A model generated the notes under the pieces. The model was not told the origin of the DNA. It made no database searches and was given only the letters and a program-made list of their open reading frames with translations. Positions 17,186 through 21,661 of a stretch of DNA of 21,661 bases are shown piece after piece. Both the position numbers and the translations under genes were made by a program. This DNA is from Myxococcales bacterium (GTDB taxonomy: Bacteria; Myxococcota; Myxococcia; Myxococcales; Anaeromyxobacteraceae). Numbering within the stretch: the stretch's first letter is position 1; the number at the start of each line of letters is the position of its first letter. Location of the stretch: assembly GCA_021848865.1 (NCBI GenBank), contig JAJZTO010000004.1, forward strand, positions 1 through 21,661, in the 5' to 3' direction.

Positions 17186-17404
17186 CTACTTGTCGCGATA
17201 GGTGATGCGGCCGCGGGACAGGTCGTACGGAGACAGCTCCACCTTCACCCGGTCGCCGGTGATGATGCGGATGTGGAACCGCTTCATCTTCCCGGAGGCG
17301 TAGGCGAGGACCGTGGGCCCCTGGTCCACCTTGACGCGGTACATGCCGCCGCTCGCCTCCTCCACCTTGCCCGCCACCTCGATGCCTGCTTCCTTCTCGC
17401 TCAT
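17186..17404 (-). CDS. infA: translation initiation factor IF-1
   Basis: 72 residues, exactly the usual IF-1 length, with the S1-type OB fold that occupies the ribosomal A site during initiation. The C-terminal half is nearly canonical (GDRVKVELSPYDLSRGRITYR). The N-terminal half is unusual: MSEKEAGIEVAGKVEEASGG, and KMKRFHIRI where most have KMRKHFIRI. It lies outside any ribosomal protein cluster, next to tRNA-Pro, so it may be a second infA copy. The ATG at 17404 has AAGGA about 6 nt upstream. A strong hairpin separates it from the tRNA. Confidence 0.94.
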   Translation of the reverse strand: MSEKEAGIEVAGKVEEASGGMYRVKVDQGPTVLAYASGKMKRFHIRIITGDRVKVELSPYDLSRGRITYRDK

Positions 17405-17421
17405 CTCGGTCCTTGTGAGGT

Positions 17422-17465
17422 GAGGCCCGCGGCCTCCCGGATTCCTCCGTGAGACCGCGGGCCTC
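17422..17465 (-). terminator. hairpin between tRNA-Pro and infA
   Basis: GAGGCCCGCGG (17422-17432) and CCGCGGGCCTC (17455-17465) form a perfect 11-bp stem with a 22-nt loop. It lies 3 nt after the encoded CCA of the tRNA, so it may end the tRNA transcript or mark a processing point before infA. Confidence 0.6.
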
Positions 17466-17468
17466 GCA

Positions 17469-17545
<77 letters not shown>

Positions 17546-17563
17546 GGAACTGCGGGGAGGGGA

Positions 17564-17592
17564 TAGGTAACACCGCGAAGGGACAGGGTCAA
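17564..17592 (-). promoter_or_regulatory. sigma-70 promoter of tRNA-Pro
   Basis: On the minus strand TTGACC (17592-17587), an exact 17-nt spacer, then TACCTA (17569-17564). The predicted start is about 12 nt before the mature tRNA 5' end. It may also feed infA. Confidence 0.65.
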
Positions 17593-17610
17593 CCAGCCGG
17601 TGCGGCCGGC

Positions 17611-17625
17611 GGGGGGCGAGCCCCC
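17611..17625 (-). terminator. small G/C hairpin after the isochorismatase-fold gene
   Basis: A GGGGG/CCCCC stem with a loop around CGAG lies just after the stop codon at 17629-17631 on the minus strand. The stem is short and there is no U-tract. Confidence 0.35.
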
Positions 17626-17628
17626 ACC

Positions 17629-18183
17629 CTACTTCACGAAGGCCGAGACCTTCTTGAACTCGGGCGTCCCGGCCACGTGGAGCAGGTCGAAGATGGAGCT
17701 CTCGGCGCTGGTGATGAAGGCGCCGGCGTCGCGCAGCAGCTCGAGCGCGACGCGCCGGTGCTCCTCGAGGCGGCTGGTCACCGCGTCGGCGCAGACGAAG
17801 ACGTCGTAGCCGGCGGCGAGCAGGTCGCGGGCGGTCTGGTAGACGCAGACGTGGCTCTCGATCCCCACCACCAGCACCTGCCGGCGGCCGGTGGCGGCGA
17901 GCGCCTTCGCCGTCGCCTCGTCGGCGCCGCAGGAGAAGTGCATCTTCACGAGCGGCGGCGAGGGCAGCAGCTCGCGGATGGAGGGCAGGGTGGCGCCGAG
18001 CCCCTTGGGGTACTGCTCGGTGCAGATCACCGGGACGCCCAGCTCGCGCGCCGCCTGGATCGCCGCCCGCGCGTACTTCTCCACCGGGGCGAAGTTCCAC
18101 ATCACCGGCGTGAGCCGCTCCTGGATGTCGATCACCAGCAGCACGGCGTCGTCGCGGCGGAGCTTCAGGCGGGAGGGGTTCAT
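17629..18183 (-). CDS. isochorismatase-like cysteine hydrolase
   Basis: 184 residues of the isochorismatase / nicotinamidase-related superfamily. The catalytic triad is visible as Asp19 (LLVIDIQ), Lys80 (PLVKMHFSC) and Cys113 (GIESHVCVYQTA), with the usual cis-peptide region just before the cysteine. The substrate cannot be assigned; it resembles the small YcaC/amidase-like members more than the siderophore isochorismatases. The ATG at 18183 has GGAGA upstream and lies 28 nt after the ThDP-enzyme gene, so the two are probably co-transcribed and may act on one metabolite. Confidence 0.88.
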   Translation of the reverse strand: MNPSRLKLRRDDAVLLVIDIQERLTPVMWNFAPVEKYARAAIQAARELGVPVICTEQYPKGLGATLPSIRELLPSPPLVKMHFSCGADEATAKALAATGRRQVLVVGIESHVCVYQTARDLLAAGYDVFVCADAVTSRLEEHRRVALELLRDAGAFITSAESSIFDLLHVAGTPEFKKVSAFVK

Positions 18184-18211
18184 GCGGGTCTCCGGAGGCG
18201 GGGAGCGATCC

Positions 18212-19852
18212 TTATACCGCGTAGCCGGCCGCGCCGGAGGCCGCCGCGGCCTCGGGGTCGATGGCCACGTCCAGGCAGTAGACCGTCCCGGAGGCGAAGG
18301 CCCGCTCCAGCGCCGGCTCCAGGTCGGCGGGGTCCTCGACGTGCTCGCCGCGCCCGCCCATGGCCTCGACGATGCGGTCGTAGCGGGTGGGGGCGAGCTT
18401 CGTCGCCACCGCCGCGCCGTGCATGGCGCGCTGGGGGATGAGGATCTGGCCCCAGGCGGCGTCGTTGCCCACCACCACCACCATCGGGAGCTTGAAGCGC
18501 ACCGCGGTCTCGAAGTCCATGCCGTTCAGGCCGAAGGAGCCGTCGCCCTGGATGACGCAGACCGGCCGCTCCGGGGCGTGCAGCTTGGCGGCGATGGCGA
18601 AGGGCGCGCCCACCCCCAGGCAGCCCAGCGGCCCGGGGTCGAGCCAGCGGCCCGGCCCGGGGACCCGCAGCACCTTGGCGGCCACCGCCACCACGTTGCC
18701 GCCGTCGGCGACGTAGGTGACGTCCTGCCTCCCGGCGACGCGGTCGATGGCCCGGGCCAGCCGGAAGTGGTGGATGGGGCGCTGGTCGCTGCGCTCGAAG
18801 GCCGCCTGCCGCTCGCGCCGCTCCGCCTCCACGGCGCGCAGCCGGCCGAGCCAGGCCTCGGCGCCGGAGCGCCGGGCGCCCGCCTCGAGCTGCTCGAGCA
18901 CGCTGCGCGAGTCGCCCACCACGCCGACGTCGATGGGCCGGTTGTGGCCGATCTCGGCGGCGTCCAGGTCCACCTGCACCACCCGGGCGGCGGCGGGGAT
19001 GGTGGGCTCGGCGCCGTAGCCGACGCGGAAGTCGAGCGGCGTGCCCACCACCAGCACCAGGTCGGCCTGGCCCAGCGCCTCCTTGCGCGAGAGCTGCAGG
19101 AAGGAGGGGTGGTCCTCGGGCAGGCAGCCGCGCCCCATGCCGTTCAGGTAGACGGGCAGGCCGGTCTTGCGGGCCAGCCGGTCCAGCGCCGCGGCGGCGT
19201 CGTCCCACCAGATGGAGGAGCCGGCCAGCACCACCGGCCGCTCCGCCTTCCGGAGCAGCGCCAGCGCCTCCTCCAGCTTGCGCGGGTCGCCCGGCGAGCG
19301 GGCGTCGGTGCGGTAGAGCCGCTGGGCGGCGGCCAGCCCCTCGTCGGCGCCGTTGGAGAGGACGTCCCAGGGGATCTCCAGGAACACCGGGCCGGGCCGG
19401 CCGGCGCGCGCCACCCGGAAGGCCCTGGCGAGGAAGGAGGGGACGAGCTCGGGCGCGGGGATGCGGTCGGCCCACTTGGTGATGCCCTGGAAGAGCGGCA
19501 CCTGCGCCATCTCCTGCAGCGAGCCGCGCCCCTGGTTGAAGGTGGGCGCGGCCCCGCCCAGGAGCAGCAGCGGCACGTTGGCGGACCAGGCGTTGGCGAC
19601 CCCGGTGACGGCGTCGGTGACGCCCGGGCCGGCGGTGACGATGGCCACCCCCACGCCGCGGGTGAGCCGCGCCCAGGCGTCGGCGGCGTGGGCCGCCGCC
19701 TGCTCGTGGCGCGTGTCCACCAGCCGGATGCCCTCCTCCACGCACCCCGCGTAGATGGGGGCCACGTGCAGCCCGGAGAGGGTGAAGGCGGTGGTCACCC
19801 CCTCCTGCCGGAGCATCCGCGCCACCAGCTGCCCGCCGGTCAACGTTCCCAT
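18212..19852 (-). CDS. thiamine-diphosphate enzyme resembling benzaldehyde lyase / 2-hydroxyacyl-CoA lyase
   Basis: 546 residues with the three-domain layout of acetolactate-synthase-like enzymes. The N-terminal Pyr domain opens LTGGQLVARMLRQEGV and has His29 and Glu50 (VDTRHEQAAAHAADA) plus Gln112 (GSLQEMAQ). These match in position and context the active-site His29, Glu50 and Gln113 of Pseudomonas benzaldehyde lyase. A central domain follows, then a PP domain with the ThDP-Mg motif GDGSFGLNG...VVVVGNDAAWG. The catalytic Glu and the ITKWADR segment also fit benzaldehyde lyase. It is therefore more likely a C-C bond lyase/carboligase on 2-hydroxy ketones or 2-hydroxyacyl-CoA than a true acetolactate synthase, but automatic annotation will probably say the latter. 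ATG 19852; the isochorismatase-fold hydrolase follows after 28 nt. Confidence 0.85.
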   Translation of the reverse strand: MGTLTGGQLVARMLRQEGVTTAFTLSGLHVAPIYAGCVEEGIRLVDTRHEQAAAHAADAWARLTRGVGVAIVTAGPGVTDAVTGVANAWSANVPLLLLGGAAPTFNQGRGSLQEMAQVPLFQGITKWADRIPAPELVPSFLARAFRVARAGRPGPVFLEIPWDVLSNGADEGLAAAQRLYRTDARSPGDPRKLEEALALLRKAERPVVLAGSSIWWDDAAAALDRLARKTGLPVYLNGMGRGCLPEDHPSFLQLSRKEALGQADLVLVVGTPLDFRVGYGAEPTIPAAARVVQVDLDAAEIGHNRPIDVGVVGDSRSVLEQLEAGARRSGAEAWLGRLRAVEAERRERQAAFERSDQRPIHHFRLARAIDRVAGRQDVTYVADGGNVVAVAAKVLRVPGPGRWLDPGPLGCLGVGAPFAIAAKLHAPERPVCVIQGDGSFGLNGMDFETAVRFKLPMVVVVGNDAAWGQILIPQRAMHGAAVATKLAPTRYDRIVEAMGGRGEHVEDPADLEPALERAFASGTVYCLDVAIDPEAAAASGAAGYAV

Positions 19853-19872
19853 ACCCGTCTCTTAACGAACGA

Positions 19873-19904
19873 GAACCCCGCGCACCTCGCGGCGCGCGGG
19901 GTTC
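19873..19904 (-). terminator. intrinsic terminator of the ferredoxin gene
   Basis: GAACCCCGCGC (19873-19883) and GCGCGGGGTTC (19894-19904) form a perfect 11-bp stem with a 10-nt loop. On the minus strand it is followed by the T-rich stretch TCTCGTTCGTT. It separates ferredoxin from the ThDP-enzyme gene. Confidence 0.8.
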
Positions 19905-19936
19905 CGGTGCTCGCGTCCCGCCGGGGACGGGAGGCC

Positions 19937-20242
19937 CTAGCTCTTGCGGTAGCGCGAGAGGTTGGCCGGCAGCTCGGCCAGGGGCGGGAAGGTCTTGTCG
20001 GGGTGGATGGTCCCGAGCTTCCCGTAGTTCTGCGCCTCGGACTCGGTGTTGTTCGGGTCGGGCACGCAGCAGTCGACCGGGCAGACCGCGGCGCAGGCCT
20101 CCTCGTCGTGGAACCCGACGCACTCGGTGCAGAGCTTCGGGTCGATGACGTAGATGTCCTCGCCCTGGCTGATGGCGCCGTTGGGGCACTCGGGCTCGCA
20201 GGCACCGCAGTTGATGCATTCCTCGGTAATCGTGGTGGCCAT
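19937..20242 (-). CDS. 2[4Fe-4S] ferredoxin (Allochromatium type)
   Basis: 101 residues. The first cluster motif is Cys9-x2-Cys12-x2-Cys15-x3-Cys19. The second is Cys38-x2-Cys41-x8-Cys50-x3-Cys54, with the eight-residue insertion (VGFHDEEA) typical of Allochromatium-type low-potential ferredoxins, and extra cysteines at 58 and 59. The C-terminal ~40 residues form an extension, also typical of the type. It is a soluble electron carrier; no dedicated oxidoreductase is adjacent, so the partner is unknown. The ATG at 20242 is preceded by AGGAGA and AGGA. A promoter lies upstream and a terminator downstream, so it is monocistronic. Confidence 0.94.
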   Translation of the reverse strand: MATTITEECINCGACEPECPNGAISQGEDIYVIDPKLCTECVGFHDEEACAAVCPVDCCVPDPNNTESEAQNYGKLGTIHPDKTFPPLAELPANLSRYRKS

Positions 20243-20291
20243 CGGTCCTGTTCTCCTGTTGCCCGGCGCCGGCGGGCTCGGTGAGGGCCCT

Positions 20292-20321
20292 GATTTACCG
20301 GGGCCGGAACGGTCCCGTCAA
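20292..20321 (-). promoter_or_regulatory. sigma-70 promoter of ferredoxin
   Basis: On the minus strand TTGACG (20321-20316), an 18-nt spacer, then TAAATC (20297-20292). The -35 overlaps the stop codon of the preceding small membrane-protein gene. Confidence 0.6.
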
Positions 20322-20692
20322 GGCGAATGGCCACCGTCGCGAGGGGCCCGGCCGCGCGCCTCGGCCACCTCGCGGGCGATCCGCCGCACCACCGAGACCC
20401 CGGCGCCGAGCAGCCCCGCCGCCACCAGGCCGAGCAGGCCGAGGAGCTGGTCGCGCCGCGCCCGCGCCAGGTCGAGCGCCAGGGCGCGGCGCCGGTCGAA
20501 GGCCTCGATCTGCCGGTCGGCGTGGGCCCCCTCCAGCGTCTTCAGGAAGGACTCGCCCTCGGCCCGGCCGGCCGCCGCCTCCCGCGCCATCTCGGCCCGC
20601 GCCGCGGCCACCCGCTCGCCGCCGTCCACGACGCCCCAGGCCCCCGCGAGGGCCACGGGAAGCGCGACGAGGAAGGATTTCCAGGAGAACAT
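20318..20692 (-). CDS. small two-TM protein of unknown function
   Basis: 124 residues. One hydrophobic segment near the N-terminus (FLVALPVALAGAWGVV), a charged helical middle rich in Ala, Arg and Glu with coiled-coil character (about 25-78), a second hydrophobic segment (LLGLLGLVAAGLLGAGVSVV) and a basic tail. I do not recognise the family. Reading-frame composition is plausible and the ATG at 20692 precedes a clean membrane segment, but the ribosome binding site is weak. It is divergent from rlmE, and the ferredoxin promoter overlaps its end. Confidence 0.6.
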   Translation of the reverse strand: MFSWKSFLVALPVALAGAWGVVDGGERVAAARAEMAREAAAGRAEGESFLKTLEGAHADRQIEAFDRRRALALDLARARRDQLLGLLGLVAAGLLGAGVSVVRRIAREVAEARGRAPRDGGHSP

Positions 20693-20793
20693 GCCGCTGG
20701 ACGCGAGGGCCCCACCGCGAGGATAGTGCCCGGGGATCGCGCCGGCAATTCCCGCGGTCGCCCGACTCCGGCCCGCCGCACCCGCCCTCGACG

Positions 20794-21393
20794 ATGGCCA
20801 AGCCCTACGACCCGAAGGACTTCTACTACCGCAAGGCCAAGAAGGCCGGGCTGCGGGCGCGGTCGGCCTTCAAGATCGACGAGATCGTGCGCCGCCACCG
20901 GCTGGTGTCGAAGGGGCAGGCGGTCCTCGACCTGGGGGCCGCGCCCGGCGGGTTCCTGCAGGTGCTGGCCGACCTGGTGGGCGAGAAGGGCGTGGCGGTG
21001 GGCGTGGACCTCGAGCCGGTGCGCAACCTGGGCAAGCCCTGGGTGAGGACGGCGGTGGTGGACCTCCTCGGCGCCGACGCCCTGGACCGGATCGCCGCGC
21101 TGCACCCCGGCCGCTTCGATCTCGTCACCAGCGACATGGCGCCCAAGACCATCGGCATCAAGGTGACCGACGAGGCGCGCTCGCTGGAGCTGTGCCGGAT
21201 GGCGCTGCGGGTGGCGGGCGAGACCCTGCGGCTCGGCGGCGCCTTCGTCACCAAGGTCTTCATGGGCGGCGACTTCCCGGCGTTCAAGCGCGAGGTGGCG
21301 GCGCGCTTCGACAAGGTGCACGTGGCCCGGCCCGAGGCCACCCGTGAGGCCTCGTACGAGGTGTACGTGGTCGGGACCGGCTTCCGCGGCTGA
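20794..21393 (+). CDS. rlmE: 23S rRNA (uridine 2'-O) methyltransferase RlmE/FtsJ
   Basis: 199 residues of the FtsJ/RrmJ family, which methylates the ribose of a uridine in the 23S rRNA A-loop using SAM. The SAM-binding motif is VLDLGAAPGGFLQVLA. The K-D-K-E catalytic set is present as Lys27 (RSAFKIDE), Asp114 (SDMAPKT), Lys154 (FVTKVF) and Glu189 (SYEVYVV), matching Lys38/Asp124/Lys164/Glu199 of E. coli. No clear Shine-Dalgarno sequence precedes the ATG at 20794. The start fits the family N-terminus and the short DFYYRKAKKAGLRARSA region. Confidence 0.94.
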   Translation: MAKPYDPKDFYYRKAKKAGLRARSAFKIDEIVRRHRLVSKGQAVLDLGAAPGGFLQVLADLVGEKGVAVGVDLEPVRNLGKPWVRTAVVDLLGADALDRIAALHPGRFDLVTSDMAPKTIGIKVTDEARSLELCRMALRVAGETLRLGGAFVTKVFMGGDFPAFKREVAARFDKVHVARPEATREASYEVYVVGTGFRG

Positions 21394-21441
21394 GCCGCCG
21401 CCGCCCGGCGCCCGGGGGCGCGGCCGCCGCGCCCGCGCCGC

Positions 21442-21470
21442 TTGCCCGGTCCGCGGCGCGCTCCTAGAGT
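21442..21470 (+). promoter_or_regulatory. promoter of tyrS
   Basis: TTGCCC (21442-21447), an exact 17-nt spacer, then TAGAGT (21465-21470). The -10 ends 9 nt before the tyrS ATG, so the leader would be only a few nucleotides long. Confidence 0.5.
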
Positions 21471-21479
21471 AGGCGGCCC

Positions 21480-21661
21480 ATGTCCACGCTGATCGACGAG
21501 CTCGGCCCCCGCGGCCTCATCCACGACGCCACGCCCGGCCTGAAGGAGCGGCTGGCGCAGGGGCCCATCACCGGCTACGTGGGCTTCGACCCCACCGCCG
21601 ACTCGCTCCACGTCGGCAACCTGGTCCCGGTGATGGGGCTAGCCTGGCTGCAGCGCTGCGG
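21480..21661 (+). CDS. tyrS: tyrosyl-tRNA synthetase (partial, N-terminus only)
   Basis: The first 60 residues of a class I aminoacyl-tRNA synthetase, cut by the window end. MSTLIDELGPRGLIHDAT and ITGYVGFDPTADSLHVGNL match the TyrS N-terminus; HVGN is the HIGH-type ATP-binding motif and the Tyr of GYVGFDPTA belongs to the tyrosine pocket. The ATG at 21480 follows a promoter-like pair closely and has no strong ribosome binding site, only a weak GGCGG. Confidence 0.93.
   Translation, partial: MSTLIDELGPRGLIHDATPGLKERLAQGPITGYVGFDPTADSLHVGNLVPVMGLAWLQRC

Noticed and set aside
17567..17574. GGTAACAC near tRNA-Pro as a second NikR half-site
   Set aside because: It is a single half-site with no partner at the right spacing, and it overlaps the -10 box of the tRNA promoter. 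Chance is likely.

Overview
The window is very GC-rich and densely coded on both strands, with many GTG starts. Its gene families (a NikR/ECF nickel uptake operon with a NikL-type subunit, a leucine-degradation cluster, a CxxCH lipoprotein) and the codon style fit a Myxococcota / former Deltaproteobacteria genome. An Anaeromyxobacter-like bacterium is my best guess, inferred from style and gene content only. I see no CRISPR array, transposase or phage gene. The only decayed patch is about 1.1 kb around 16-17 kb.

Layout. 1-5822: a divergent AraC-type regulator (cut by the window edge) faces a leucine/isovalerate catabolism operon: isovaleryl-CoA dehydrogenase (liuA), 3-methylcrotonyl-CoA carboxylase carboxyltransferase (liuB) and its biotin-carrying carboxylase (liuD). 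liuB is interrupted by one in-frame amber codon at 3154-3156, although the reading frame is well conserved on both sides. 5880-6524: a beta-carbonic anhydrase follows directly and could supply bicarbonate to the carboxylase. 6817-8178: a lipoprotein with three thrombospondin-1-like repeats, two of them near-identical 150-bp copies, ends in a c-type heme motif.

8268-12549 (minus strand): tetR, an EmrB-type transporter, an EmrA-type adaptor and a YeiH-type permease form a tight operon behind a good sigma-70 promoter. 12651-15552 (minus strand): nikL-nikM-nikQ-nikO-nikR is a complete ECF-type nickel importer with its own nickel-sensing repressor as the last gene. A 9+9 bp palindrome overlaps the operon's -10 box and is the likely NikR operator. 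NikO carries an unusual His-rich tail. 15610-15991 has no gene but holds a nested inverted repeat. 15992-17083 holds remnants of a ChrB-domain gene and a YncE-like beta-propeller gene, both frameshifted.

17186-21661: infA and tRNA-Pro(GGG), an isochorismatase-fold hydrolase, a ThDP enzyme resembling benzaldehyde lyase / 2-hydroxyacyl-CoA lyase, a 2[4Fe-4S] ferredoxin and a small two-TM protein (all minus strand), then rlmE and the start of tyrS (plus strand).

The points most worth a second look are the amber codon in liuB, the heme/TSP1-repeat lipoprotein, the His-tailed NikO with its operator, the lyase-hydrolase pair, and the decayed chrB-yncE region next to the nested hairpin.
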